64,000 nt of DNA from Selaginella tamariscina (GCA_003024785.1 PUQB01000577.1:2501-66500); one strand, 5' to 3'; shown: positions 1-12,800, counted from the first letter of the stretch. The notes: generated by a model not told the origin, from the letters alone. Made by a program: numbers and translations.

Positions 1-59
1 CATATGTGTCTCTGTAAGTGCTTCTAATGCGTGTGCACGTGTATATATAAATTTATGAT

Positions 60-800
60 TGTGTTTATATATGTGCAAAACAAACATCGAATAATTAAGA
101 AAATAATATTAATAACACACTATGAACATATTTTAAATTATACATAATAATATATGATTTTCTAATATATAGCCATATATAGTTTTAATAATATATATTA
201 ATTTAATATTGATAATAAGGTTTAACATTAGAATATTCTTGAAATAATAAGAAATTAATTGAGAAAATCCCATTAATATATACAAATGTAGATCAAGTAC
301 TGAAATAATTAACTAAATTAATTATGATAATCATGTTTAATATTGAAATATTCTTGGAATAATAAAAAATAATAAAGAATATCGCATTAATATAAAGAAG
401 ATTAATTACTCAAGTAATTAAGAAAATAATATTAATATACACACTATGAACATATTTAAATCATTTTTATCTAATATATAGTCATATAGTTTTAATAATA
501 TATATTAATTTAATATTGATAATAAGGTTTAACATAGGAATATTCTTGAAATAAATAAAAATTAATTGAGAAAATCCATTAATATATACAAATGTAGAAT
601 AATTACTGAGATAATTAAGAATAAGACTAATTTAATTATGATAATCAGGTTTAATATTGAATATTCTTTGAATATTAAAAAATAATAAAGAATATCCCAT
701 TAATATAGGAAATGTAAATTAATTACTCGAGTAATTAAGAAAATAATAATAATAAACAGACTATGAATATATTTTAAATGATACATAATAATATATCAAT
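60..800. repeat. AT-rich tandem repeat, ~318-bp unit
   Basis: The block starting near 91 (ataattaagaaaataatatt) recurs near 412 and again near 730, a period of about 318-321 bases. The internal landmark 'tattgataataaggtttaaca' near 206 recurs near 514, and 'attaattgagaaaatcc' near 252 recurs near 560. Each unit also contains two diverged halves beginning 'gaatattctt', so it looks like a dimeric satellite-type unit present about 2.3 times. It has no coding capacity. Bases 1-59 may belong to the same array, which could continue upstream of the window. Confidence 0.75.
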
Positions 801-1415
801 TTATTTATTGTATTAGTGTATATATATATAATATAAACTAATAATATATACTTGAATATTAAGAATGTAAAATAATTACAAAATTTTGTAATATTAAACA
901 GCTTGAAGCACTTGAATGACATTAAATGCAATTTTAAAACACTCATTGGAATTGGAGAGTATATATGTCAGACTGTCGGTTATTTGTTTCAACTCATTTT
1001 AAATTTTCTTTTCTGTTATTTCAAAAATTTGAATTTCTGACATAAGTATTGTCGGTCTGACATGTAAATTTGAAAATGCATTTAATTTCCCACAAATTCA
1101 GATCTGGTTCTTTCTCCGGCAAGGGTTTCTTCATTTCTTTATTTTTCACTCTTTAGATTTTCTTTTTTCTTCTTAGTGATCAGCTCAGGAGCGACATTAA
1201 ATTGGGTGCGCTATTGTTTATAGAAAGCACGGCGCCTTCAGTGCTGTTTACAAGTAAGTATTATAAACAAATTTAAATATATTTATAAAGATTCACTTTA
1301 CATTCTCTCTTAAATTTTAGAATTTAGGGATTTAGGAATGCATTAGGATTACAATATATGCTGTTAGGATTTATCCTGTTTAAATATACTTCTAACTTAA
1401 TATTCTCGGTTAGCC
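801..1415. other. AT-rich spacer without recognisable gene
   Basis: Short ORFs here are low-complexity and unconvincing. At 970-1060 the phrase 'gactgtcggttat' and its near-inverse 'attgtcggtctgac' form a loose inverted pair. Otherwise nothing is recognised before the palindrome array. Confidence 0.5.
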
Positions 1416-2316
1416 GGGGCGGCGGGATTAATCCGGCCATTTTTTTTCGCCTCTTTGAAGAGGTGGCGGATTAATCCGCCACCATCTCTTTGATACTATG
1501 GCAGAATTAGTCCGGCAATGCTTCTCCGCCTCTTAAAAAGAGCGGCGGGATTAATCTCTATAACTTTCAACTGATAAAGAGTTACTTGAATTTATTAGAA
1601 AGAGTTATCTACGATTAATCTCGCTAACCATTTTAGGAGGCAAGAAGGGGTGGCGGATTAATCTCGCCACCACTTTCCTGTTTTAAATATTTGTGGGCAG
1701 GATTCATCCCGAATCTCTTTGAAATCATAGTTTCGGAAGAGTTGTGGGCGGGATTAATCCCGCCGCTTATTCCCTCGTCAGAGTTGTGGGCGGGATTAAT
1801 CCCGCACCTATTCTCCGTCGTCAGTGTTGTGGGCGGGATTAATCCGCCGCCTTTCTCGTCGTCAGTTGTGGCGGGATTAATCCCGCCCCCTCTTCCGTCG
1901 GAGGGATTTGCGGCGGGATTAATCCCGCCACTCTCACCGACGAGGAAGATCCGGCGGGGGATTAATCCCGCCGGTACTTCCTCGTCGGAGGGAGTCCGCG
2001 GCGGGATTAATCCGCGCCTCTCTCCGACGAGGAAGTACCGGCGCGGGATTAATCCCGCCGACTCTTCCGATGGGGTAGAGTCGGCGGCGGGATTAATCCG
2101 CCGATTCTCTGCGAAGGGAATCGCGCGGATTAATCCCGCCGACTCTCTCGATGGGGTAGAGTCGACGGCGGGATTAATCCCGACACTCTCCGATGGGGTA
2201 GAGTCAAGCGGGATTAATCCCGCCGACTCACTCCGAAGGGGTAGAGTCTGCAGGGGATTAATCCCGCCCATCGTTCCTCGTCGGATGGAGTCGTGGGCGG
2301 GATTAATCCCGCCCAT
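1416..2316. repeat. Array of 20 phased palindromes, core GATTAATC
   Basis: Cores (GATTAATC, one GATTCATC) start at 1426, 1469, 1549, 1613, 1656, 1701, 1752, 1794, 1837, 1875, 1917, 1960, 2005, 2047, 2091, 2128, 2172, 2212, 2256 and 2301. The best unit is the 18-bp perfect palindrome GGCGGGATTAATCCCGCC. At 1462-1483 a 22-bp variant reads GGTGGCGGATTAATCCGCCACC outward from the same core. From 1752 onward the step is 37-45 bp, mostly 42-44, about four helical turns. Linkers also form stems, for example GACTC...GAGTC around 2060-2082. The 1972-1994 linker is an inverted copy of 2019-2040. The array is GC-rich in AT-rich surroundings. ORFs of more than 200 codons on both strands (GGINPA / AGLIPP units) follow from a palindromic repeat of about 14 codons and are probably not genes. 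Confidence 0.9.
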
Positions 2317-2469
2317 CAGTTGTATATAATAAAGCATGAGATATTATCTTTATATATAATTATGTATTATTGCACATGCATATTATTAAGCAACCGCAGT
2401 TATGATTTCTTAGAAATATTGCATAAACAGATATCATAAATAACACAATTATTTATGTGCAGGACAATA
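2317..2469. other. AT-rich spacer between the array and the transposase-like relic
   Basis: The GC-rich array stops abruptly at 2316 and AT-rich sequence follows to the first coding-like codons near 2470. A 'tgtgcag' just before 2463 could be a splice acceptor for an exon beginning there. Confidence 0.35.
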
Positions 2470-5400
2470 TGTATAATACTGGAGATAAAGTATGTCTTCT
2501 TCGGAACAACGAGATAGTTGGCACTGGAACTGTGGAAGTTCGAGATAATAATGCATCATGTCACAATATTGCCCAAGGATCTTGTGTATACATGGGTGAA
2601 CACCATTTTCAAGCATGTTGAGGTTCCGGGAATGGAATTTGAGGAGGTTCTCCTGTATTGTGGAATTTGGATGAAGTCAAGGCTGACACAGAATATACAG
2701 AGTCACAAACAAACAGTAGCACGAGTTTTCCAGATGATGGCTTGCCTGCTGTGATGGATGAGGTGATTCTCTTTCTTCATGAGATTGAGGTTGGGAGAGG
2801 CATCATCACAGCTATAAATCCAATGGAAGCAGTGTCAGAAGAGAAACTAGGGTCCGACTTCGTGTAGTTGTGACAGAGGTTTCACCTAATAGCACTTTGC
2901 ATCCTGGATCCCTCGTGAGGTGGCGAACATCTGAATTAAGACGGCAAGATGGTTCAACATATTCTGGGTTGGATTTCAATAATAACAACCTGGAAGAACA
3001 ACTCATATTTGAAGAGGTTCCTTGCATTGGTCCTATTGTAAGAAAAAGGCGATTTATGGGTTGCAGATCTTCCCCTGCAAGTTTCAGCAAGAGGGTGAAG
3101 ATGGATCCTACATCTTCCGAAAGTGTTACGAGCATTTCCACGATTGACTGCTGCAAGAAGAAGTGTTGTCAGATGGCAGACCGGAATGAAATTACAATGT
3201 AGACATGTCTTTCGTATGCTCACCCAAAAGCAAAGGCATGAGTTTGTATATGCTGCATAACTGGGTGTATTGATGGAATGACCTCGGACACAGGTTATCA
3301 GAGTACATCCATGGTATTTAATAAGGTGGCCATCTGCTTCAAAGCTTGGTACAGTATATACGGGATCCAAAGACCACGTTCTACCGTCGGAGGGATGAGT
3401 GGCTAGATGGAGCGCGACCTCAGTACATGGGAACACTCGCTTGGTCAAAACCCTCTCACATTATGGCAGCCATAGAGATACTCAAGGCTTTTGTGGAAGC
3501 AAATGCAGACAGGATGCCTCACAAATGCCGAACCACAAATGCAGGGGTCAGGGAAAATCTCAAGGTTTTGCCTTCGATCTACACTCAATTGAAGCTGTGT
3601 GAACATGTGAACAAGTGCCTCAGCTTGATGGGGCTGCAAGCAATCTGCACTGGTACCTTCAACAACATATGGAATACTCATTTTAAGGATGTGGAGATTG
3701 CAAAACACTCTAGCTTTTCCAAGTGTGACACTTGTACATCATTGAAGGCTGCAGAGGCTTGTGCAAAAACCTTGGTGGAGATCACTGCCATTCAAAAGAA
3801 GATGGAGGCCCACATGATTGCACAACAAACTTGCCGGTCTCAGTACTATGCACACCGCATGCTTTCTGTGTCACGCCCATCAGATACCTGTGCTTGATCC
3901 ATGACAAGATGGATCATTCAAAACCAGCATTCCAAAGCTCGTTGCAACACCAAAGTGCCTTGGAAATGTCATGAAACTTCCGATTTCATTGACAGGTGTG
4001 TCTAACACATGGACACGGTTGTGAGTCATATGGACACTTTTCACTTCCACATTGGTCTAGCGACTCCAATTTCACTATTGGGTCGTTGGCCATGTGTTTC
4101 AGAAACCTTGAAGCCTCACAGACATGTCCTATCAGTGATCTCAAAGTGAAGAAACAACACCTTCAACCTTTACATAATGCTCTCATGAACACGTCTGCAC
4201 TTGAGGCTACTTGGGAATATGAGAGGCATTGTCAGCAGCCTGCACAAAAAACAGATGGCCCTGTTGAGAGTTCAGGTTCAGTGGAGGGATCTAGCTCAAA
4301 TAGTGTACATGTGTCCTCAACATCAAATAAGCTTCCTCATTTGCTTTTACAGATGGATAATTGTGCAGGCGAGAACAAAAATAGGTAAATCATTTTACTT
4401 AAGGGTTTTCAAGCTCATACTTACTTTTATTTTCTAGATATGTGCTAGCATACTTGTCAATGCTTGTTGCCAAAGGTGTGTTTGAACAATCACGCTCAGT
4501 TTTATGGTTGGTCACACTCATGAAGATATTGATGCGTTCTTCAGCAAGGTCTCCAACTCTACAAAAAGGACAAGTGCACTTACCTTACCGCATATGATGA
4601 ATCTTTTTGAAAATTGCATCTCCAAAAAAAGTTGTGCTTTGCTTGTGACTGAGGTGCCAGACTTCAAAAAATTTCTCAAGGAGTATATAAAAGAGGGAGT
4701 GATTCTTTAGTTGGTCACCTTGTGCCGCTACAATTCTTTTTCTCCATACGAGATGGTATACCTATTATGCAGTACAAGTTACGGCCATCAGAGCAGGAGT
4801 GGTTACCAAAAGAGGGTTAATGCTCTTCAAAAGTGGAGAGAATGGAAAGCCACTTCTCCCAGAAGGACAACCAGACCCTATTCCATTGAGTGCCCAGCTC
4901 AAGGAACAAGAGGTTATTATTGATGGCATCAAAAAATATGTGGCATGGGTTCAAAAATCGATGCCAAAGAATTCTGATAAGGCAACTGGTTACTCAGAAC
5001 TATATAAGCATGTGGTCGACTATTGGGAGACTGTTGTTCGAGAGTTGAAGGGCCTACTGTCACAAGTACAGAATTGCAACACCTTTTTGGCCTAAAACAA
5101 GGTGGCGAGAGGAGATTGAAATGACATCACTGAGCACAGACGACATAGAAGCCAGTAGTGATGTGGAAGTGCAAACCCCACACTTTGTTGGACAAAGGAA
5201 CCAAAAACCTAAAGCATACTTTGATTGCTGTAGGATCTTCAAAAACTAATGATGGTTCTCATTACTCCAGATGCGTCATATAATCAGCCTATTTGGATGG
5301 GTCAAATTATCGACACACCTGAAGTAATCACAAAAAATAGTATTGTTAAGGTTGCATGGTTCAAACCACAAAAAAGGCGACACGAGAAGGAGAGCGAAAG

Positions 5401-5557
5401 ATATAATGGATGCCTAGAGAAAACATGGTCTCCCAATCAAAAAGACCCAGCATGTTTTATAAATGTTAAATCCATTCGATATGGGTGGATGTCAAGAAGC
5501 GTTGATAAAGTCACGATTAACAAAACTGCAAGGGAATGTATGTTTTCTGAAGCTTAA
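2470..5557 (+). pseudogene. DUF7869-like transposase-type protein, decayed
   Basis: The coding signal runs through several frames. Near 2470 a segment with 'GDKVCLLRNNEIVGTGTV' and '...IAQGSCVYMGE' resembles the C-terminal module of plant Ptta/En-Spm transposon proteins. 2870-3199 ends in a Cys-rich 'DCCKKKCCQ'. 3346-3894 holds 'FNNIWNTHFKDVEIAKHSSF', 'KCDTCTSLK' and 'RSQYYAHRML'. After 3890 come 'YLCLIHDKMDHSK', then 'LLLQMDNCAGENKNR' (to 4384), a likely intron 4385-4437, and 'MVGHTHEDIDAFFSKVSNST' (from 4504). 4799-5092 and 5249-5557 supply a C-terminal part ('PIWMGQI', 'VKVAWFKPQ'). The DNCAGENKN and GHTHEDID motifs are hallmarks, as I recall, of DUF7869 proteins, which are found in repetitive, transposon-like families. 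The acidic residues fit an RNase H-like (DDE/D) core, but that is inference. Frameshifts near 2640, 2867, 3900, 4010, 4500 and 4710 break it. The adjoining palindrome array may belong to the same element. No terminal inverted repeats were found. Confidence 0.65.
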
Positions 5558-6002
5558 AGCAATTACAAAATTATAAAATATCATATATTTAATATTCATA
5601 ATTATTATAAACTCTTTAATAATAGTACCAAATTGTTACTTAACTATATAAATTTAAAAAATGATATGGAAGATTGACTATATTATTATAGGATTTTATA
5701 TATATATTATTACTACTACAAATTTTTAATTAATAATGTTATATTTAAATATTAATATTTTAATAACAACATCAATATTTATATAATGTACCTCTTATGC
5801 TCTTCCTTAATTGTTATATTAGGCAATATATTATATAATTTAATACCTACTTTTATAATGTTATTAATTTTTGTTCAATGAATGCTATAATTTATTAAAG
5901 GGTAGAATACAAAATAGAATATTCTAAAGAATATTCTTTTTCAAACATATATTCTAAAGAATATTCCTTTAATATTAGAAAATGCTAATTAAATAGCTAA
6001 AA
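5558..6002. other. AT-rich spacer
   Basis: Very AT-rich sequence without coding signal. At 5918-5975 'ATTCTAAAGAATATTC' occurs twice as short palindromes about 35 bases apart. No gene is seen. Confidence 0.5.
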
Positions 6003-6504
6003 TTGCTAATTATTAGGAAATGGGACTATAGCCATGCCCATTTTAGTTACAACTTGCATATGTCTAGGAAAGCTGGGAACTCTTGGAGGGAGACTAGAGA
6101 GCTTGTGGATTTGAGTGATAGGCCATCATATCCAATCCGTCTCAATCTTCGATGGTATCAAAAGGATGAACAATCTGGAGAGTGGACATATGACTTAATA
6201 GATCATGCAAACTGTTTTACTTGACAATGTCATATCAATTGTCAACTTGACGTTTCAACCACAAACTGGAAAATACACTTTGAACCATGATGATGCACAA
6301 CAAGTTGAATTATTCTGCAGAAACTTTATTGATGACAAGAGATTAACTGGTAAGCTTCTTGGCCCATGTACATTTGACATGTAACTTAACTTGTATAGTT
6401 CCACAAGTTGCTACCAATTCAACTACTGGGAGAGCCTCAAGGTAGAGGCAAAGGCAGAGGAATAGGACGCCGCGGACGTGGGAGAAGTAGAGGTGGATCT
6501 ACTT
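6003..6504 (+). pseudogene. Unidentified coding remnant with RG-rich C-terminus
   Basis: An ORF at 6003-6221 reads '...RKWDYSHAHFSYNLHMSRK' and '...NLRWYQKDEQSGEWTYDL'. After a frame change near 6208 it continues as 'TVLLDNVISIVNLTFQPQTG' and 'QQVELFCRNFIDDKRLTG' up to about 6351. A plausible intron follows (gtaagc at about 6352 to atag near 6400). The tail from about 6435 reads 'GRGKGRGIGRRGRGRSRGG' to a stop at 6504. RG-rich tails commonly bind nucleic acid. I do not recognise the family. It might be the second gene of the preceding element, since it lies on the same strand within 500 bases, but nothing proves that. Confidence 0.4.
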
Positions 6505-8984
6505 AAAGGGTTATTTATTTCCCTTATTTATTTGGGTATTTTCACCCTTAGGAGTAAGATTTGTCTTGTGTAATTTTCTGGTATACTAAGGGTTTAAAGT
6601 AGAACTTTTATGGTATACTTAGGGATAAAAGCTACACCCCATGAACGTACGTGTCCAGGATAAATTACACTAAGTGCACTCCCCGTGAGTCTCCTGTCCA
6701 CTTGGGCATTAGAGTCAAACCTTAGGGGTCATTGGGGTTGTTCTGGGAAACTTAGCGTTGCTCACACAGGGTGATGACGCTGAATGGCCACTTGGTAGCC
6801 ATATGTTGCCACGTATTGGCCCTTTGGGTTAAAACTCTGACAACTGGTGCATATGTAGTTGTTCCAACTATGACTTTTTAGATCCACATGACATGCAACC
6901 TGTGAGTAGTTTGAAAGGAGAGTTGTGTATGCTACCTTTTAGGGATGGGAGAGGCAATGGTAATACGATTGCCATGCCCTCTGTAACCACCATGTTTCCT
7001 ACACAGTGTCTAGGTATGTGATGTATTTAATAAGATTGAGTGTTTTTCTATTTATGTTTACTATCTTGTAAGTTGGTGAGGCAAACAATAGTCAATCCAA
7101 GAAGGTTGACACATGCAGGTGAACCATTTACTTTTGAAAAGGTTCTGTTTTACAAAGCTGATACTTATAATACTTTTAACCCTCATTTCTCAACCCTTAT
7201 TTTTAACAAGAAACGAATATTTATTCTTTACACCTTTGCTTTCAACCTTTATTTCAGACCCTTATCACCATTTTAGGTTTCCTGTGTAAAGATCATTGAT
7301 TGAGGCACTAGAGATGGTTGAATTTCTTGGTTTCCACATTGGTTTATAAGAAATATATGTTAGCTTATCTGATCCCTGAACTGGTCGGTGTTATGGAAGA
7401 ATATGAAGTCATTTGCGAAAAGTGAATATTAGTGCTATAACACTTGGTAGTAGATTTGACTTGAACTTGATTTCCATCGGGAATGAATTTATGTCAATGA
7501 CACATCAAGTGGATGGGCTAATTTTAAGCTGGCAGGACCTTGTTATATACATGTGTACAACCATGCACCTTTATGATCGCCTCTGGCTAGATTGACATGT
7601 TTACAAAGAGCATAGTTTTACTAATAGTACTCTTGTATCAGAAAAGAGCTTGATTCAATAAAAGTCTCAGACCTAGTCTAGCATAACTATATACTAATAA
7701 GGTATAGGTATAGTAGCAAACCCTTATGTAAAGGGGTAATGAGAAACACCGAGGGATGCAGAAATATAAGGCTATAATATCGTAACACATGGAGATAGAA
7801 AATTAAAGAAACGTGAAGGCATTTGGTCAAGTATTTGAGATTAACTCAAAGTGCTTGTTATGTGCTAGACAACAAAAGTTATCAATAGTGTTTAATATTA
7901 AGAAATAAAGCAAGCCTTTATTTCTTATTAACCAAGGGGTCGGCAACAACACTAACTAGAGGCTTCCAATATAAATTTAAGTTAAATAAAGAAATTAACT
8001 ATTGTGTCGTATGTGTCAGGTGATATACTTTGCAGACGTGAAAAAAGTCTTTAGGCGACTTCATGTCGTAGGTGGTTCCTGTGGCATCTGAGTTTATGAC
8101 TTAGTGAATGACGGTTCTGAAGTACTTGGCTTGCGTAATACAAGAGGGTAATAAAAATTATGTGAACTTTTTGTTGATTCCGCATAAAGTGATATGTTAG
8201 TTTTGGTTAGTTTTTCCTAACATTATCTAGTCTTGGAGTTGGACGTTGACATTTTCAAAGGCGGGGAGTGTGTCATAGTTTTATTATAACTTGACTTTTT
8301 ACTTTGGAGGTTGATTATTGTTACCTACTATACTATGTTAGATGTAGTGAGAAACAACCCCGCTGCTTAGTGCACTTAGGTGTTTAGGGGTAGTTCGGCC
8401 AGTTGTCCTTAAATATTGCAAGAAACTTTAAACAAAGGTAACACTTACTTTTTAAAAAACCCACCCTTGATTTATTAGTTAAGGCATATGAGTTTGGCGT
8501 GTTAAGTAGGGTTATGGGGTTGACCTAACCCTAGGGTTGCCCTAACGCACACCCTAAAACCCACCCCCTTGGGTGGGTTAGGAGTTAAGCTAAGTTAAAC
8601 ACTCATCTCGTTAACTAAATAAGAGGCTAGTTAATTCCGTGCCAGCCCACTCACACATTCATGTAAAGAGGGGTGCTCTATTGCATAAATAAGAGTATGT
8701 AGTAGGAGAGCTCCTGGGTTCATGATTGAGTTCACTGGTCTTCTATTAGTGCAAACTTTAACTTGTGTCATTAAAGTACAACCTTATATTGTGCCGTCTT
8801 AACTTCTAGATAACAGAGTTACCTCCCACCTTTGGGGTAGCTTACCCTTAACATTGGCAAATTCATGCATAGGAGGTCTTATCAGAATGCACATTCCAAA
8901 GGTTAAAGGTTGAGGTTTGTCTCCAACCTCCTCCTCCACGTCAAACTAGATTTGTTATTCTTAACTTTGTAAATTTATTCCCAA
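6505..8984. other. Gene-poor region, no convincing gene
   Basis: Only short ORFs occur, such as 7040-7273 and 7413-7592, with no recognisable domain. A 10-bp palindrome-like pair sits at 8558-8580 (acccaccccc-tt-gggtgggt), beside 'taaccctagggttgcccta' at 8525-8545. It may hold old, decayed transposon sequence; I cannot identify any. Confidence 0.45.
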
Positions 8985-9840
8985 TTGATATATCCTTAAC
9001 ATAATGAGTTTATCTTTAATCTCATATTTAGACTTAATTATTTAATAACTCTTAATTCAATTGATTATTATCCTTAATTTGATGAATTTATTCATAATTT
9101 AAACCCTTAACTCAATTGTTATCCTTAACATAACTATTGGATAGGGTAGGACACCAATCATTAAATGGTGAATTTTTAAGATAATTATTGGATTGGGTAG
9201 GATATCAATGGTTGGATGGGGAGTCCATGACACACAAACACACACAATATAAATTAGTGACTTTATCCTTAACCTTATGTCTAGGCTTAATTATTTAAGG
9301 GTCCTTAACTTAATTATTATACTTAACCTAATTATTATATTTAACCTGGTGAGTTTATTTCTGAGTTGAATCTTTAATTAAATTATTATCTTTAATATGA
9401 TGAGTTTATCCTTAAGTTGGATCTTTAACTAAGTTATTATCTTTAATATAATGAGTTTATTCTTAGAAGTTAAACCTTATCCAATTTTTATTTGTAAGTG
9501 AGTTTTTATCCCTAAATTGGATTCTTAACATATTGAGTTTGGACCCTTAACTTAATTATTATATTTAACTTAATAAGTTTATTTTTAAGTTGGACTTTTA
9601 ACCCAATTATTATTCTTAATCTTATAAATTTATTCATAAATTAAATGTTTAACACAATTGTAATTTAAGATGAACTTTTTAACATAACCCTTAACTTTTA
9701 TTCTTAAAATAACCCTTCACGTAATTGTTATTCTTAACTTGACTTTTAACCCACTTAATTTGATTCTTAATTTAATTATTATTTTTTAATTTAGTGAATT
9801 TATTTTTATAACTCATATTAACCTCATGAATGTAGGATAA
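8985..9840. repeat. Degenerate ~55-bp AT-rich tandem repeat
   Basis: The phrases 'gagtttatccttaa', 'ttggatctttaac', 'aattattat(c/a)tttaa' and 'cttaac' recur in the same order throughout. The clearest copies run from about 9350 to 9460, where successive units are about 55 bases apart. Earlier and later units have drifted and vary in length. The repeat resembles decayed minisatellite or satellite DNA and has no coding content. Confidence 0.6.
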
Positions 9841-12800
9841 TTATTAAATTAAATTTAAATTAACCATTGAATGAAACTTAAGATAACATAATTAGATGCA
9901 ATTCAAGAGAGGCAATTGCTGAGGAGATTTAGGATGGCAATTAGACCGTTTGATGGATGTTCATAACAACATAAACTAAATAAACTGATTATATAAAATT
10001 ATTATATTATTTTGCTTTTTTAATTTCTAATAAATAAAATATTGAGGTAACTTATGTTTAATTGAGTGTCAATTAATTTATTTAGTATCTCATACAAACA
10101 AATTGGATATAAAAAAATAAGGTGTATATATAGTTTTTACGCTTTTAATGATTTTTTATTTTTTTTCAGTTATGAGATATAAAATTAAAATATGATGACA
10201 AATAATTTTCATGAACACTTTTAGCTAATATTTTTATAATTAAATTTAAAACATGTATTTAGCATCTCTACAAAATTATATATGGAATGCTATATATGAG
10301 TATATATAAATATTCCATCATTTAACATAATGTCTTTAAAAATAAAGAAAATTACATTTATACCTCTGAAATTTATCATCTTTACATATATATCTTAAAA
10401 GTTTATTAAAAAGTTTTAAATTTACATGTATACCCTTGAAAAACTTTAATTCATAATATTTTAACTTTTAAAATAATAATATTAATTAAACATATATATT
10501 TAATTCACAAATGAAATAATTGAAGTTTATTAAGTGTTAAATATCAAAAAAATACCATAATGAAAAATGAGAATTTTTAAAAATAATTATATTATATTGT
10601 GATATATATGTTTAATAGGTTAAATATAATAAAATATAAATTAATTATAAATTTTATTGATTTTTTAAAAATGTTTTTTAATTATTAATTCTGAAATTTA
10701 TGAAGTTTTAAATTGAAGTTTCAGGGATATATATATATATAAAACTTCTGGGGTATATATATGATAAATTTCAGAAGTATAAATGTAATTTTTCCTTAAA
10801 CATATAGTATGTGTATAAGTATTCAAATGAAATAAAATTATGTTAAATTATTTATGTGAATGTGCTTTAAATATGCTAATAAGTAACATGAGAAACAAAT
10901 AAATTCATAAACAAGATTATTTAGTTTCAGCCTTACCAAGTTTAACACTTCTCGTAAGAAGAAGCAACTAAATGGTAAACACTTTATATGTAATCTTTAT
11001 TTCTCAGTTACTTAAAATGTAAATATTAATATGTGTTATTCAAAAATATGCATGTGCTAATATACAGAGATGTATTTTTGTGTTTATATTTCTTAATTAT
11101 TAATACATCATAAATTTATTTGCTATTCTTTTCTATCCTTTAAGGCCAACGTGCAAATACTCTTAGAATAAATAATTCATGTTTAATTTTAAAATAATTA
11201 TGATTAAAAATATAATAGAAAAAATAATAATAATTTAATATTCACTCTAGAGACAGCACCCGAGATGAAACCTTTTAGAAACCTTGGATAAGGTAATTAT
11301 ATTAACATGATATTGCACTTAACTTTTACATGGTAATTTGGTTAACATCGAACCACCAGATTTTAGAAGACATCCTTCGTGTTAAATAAATTAAGTGGCA
11401 ATTAATTAAATTTAAGAATTAAAAATTGCAAATGTGACACTTCAGCGATGTACACATGCATATGTGTTAAAAAGATTAAAAAAACATTGTAAGAAATCAA
11501 ATAGTAAAACACTATATAAGAGAAATTGCATTAAATATGCATATGTATTTATAAATGTACAAAAGTAAATAACAATTATAAAAATATAACTTAAAATATT
11601 AATTTACATGTTAAATCTACGTATTAAAATACTTGTGGAAAATACATATATACCAGAGTATTATACTAATATACCAGTAATATATATACCACAGTATTTT
11701 AGTATAAAACTCATTAGTGTATATAACAATATTAAATATGTTTCCTATATTTATGAGTGTGTTAGTCCTTTAGAACATTGTATAATGTACAATTGAATAT
11801 ATGTCTAGTAAATTCTTTTATAATGTACATACGTACACACATATATATATATATTCGTGTGTTAACTATGTATTTCTAAGACCATTATAGAATATATATA
11901 CCATAGATATGCAGTGACTTATTCATATAATAATGTATAATTGTTAGGTAAGCAATGCAACGAAATGTAATTACAGGTTACACATCCATGTATTTGACTT
12001 CAAAATTTATAAGAATAGAGTTTCATATTTAAGGTTTATTTAAATAAATATTCAACTTTACATATGACAAAACACACGCGGCGTGCGTGTAGCTCGCAAC
12101 AATAATAATTTTTTTAAATGAATTAAATATCGATCTTTTGACTTTATCTAAGTTGAAATAATTTTAAACACAGTGACTTGTAAAAGATCATTTACGAGTA
12201 CTGCTCCTCAGTCCGTTATAAATTAGAATATGTTAGTTCACTTATTTTAAAACCTGGTATTGACATGATCACCTTATAATAAGGTAAACTATCTTATTGT
12301 GTAATTTTCTAATACAAGTGTCAACACATGCTACTCTTATCTACGTTAACACGTAAGGAATATTTCAATATGGAAATGTTTTTTTTTATAAAAATTCTGC
12401 GTAACAAAGAACTTTCTTATATTATACTCACGCAACACCTAATTCTACGTATATACACGTACACATGGGATTCAATTTAACTTAGAAAACGTCTATGGGA
12501 CATATATATCTCTGTTATGTATGTCCCTCTGACAAGGACACACGCATGTACACACAGAAAAGTACGTATATGTATGTGTTTCTAGCACATACAACTATAT
12601 ATCGCTACATAGTTTTGTTAAACAAAAGATTACGTTGGTTAAGGTAATCCGGAGATAAACCGGATAAGATGTCATGGCGTCCGTTTAGTTCATTGGACTC
12701 TGAATGAAGAACACCTGCAATGTAAGTATGTATTCGCTGTGTTTAACAATATATACGTATGTTTTTGTATTTAACAGTATTAATATCTGTGAAGATTCAA

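Noticed and set aside
1416-2316. CRISPR array
   Set aside because: The repeats are palindromes with drifting linkers that are themselves self-complementary, in a plant nuclear context with no cas genes.
1691-2329. 212-codon plus-strand and 234-codon minus-strand ORFs in the palindrome array as protein genes
   Set aside because: Both arise from a palindromic unit close to a multiple of three. The peptides are periodic copies of the repeat and there is no other coding evidence.
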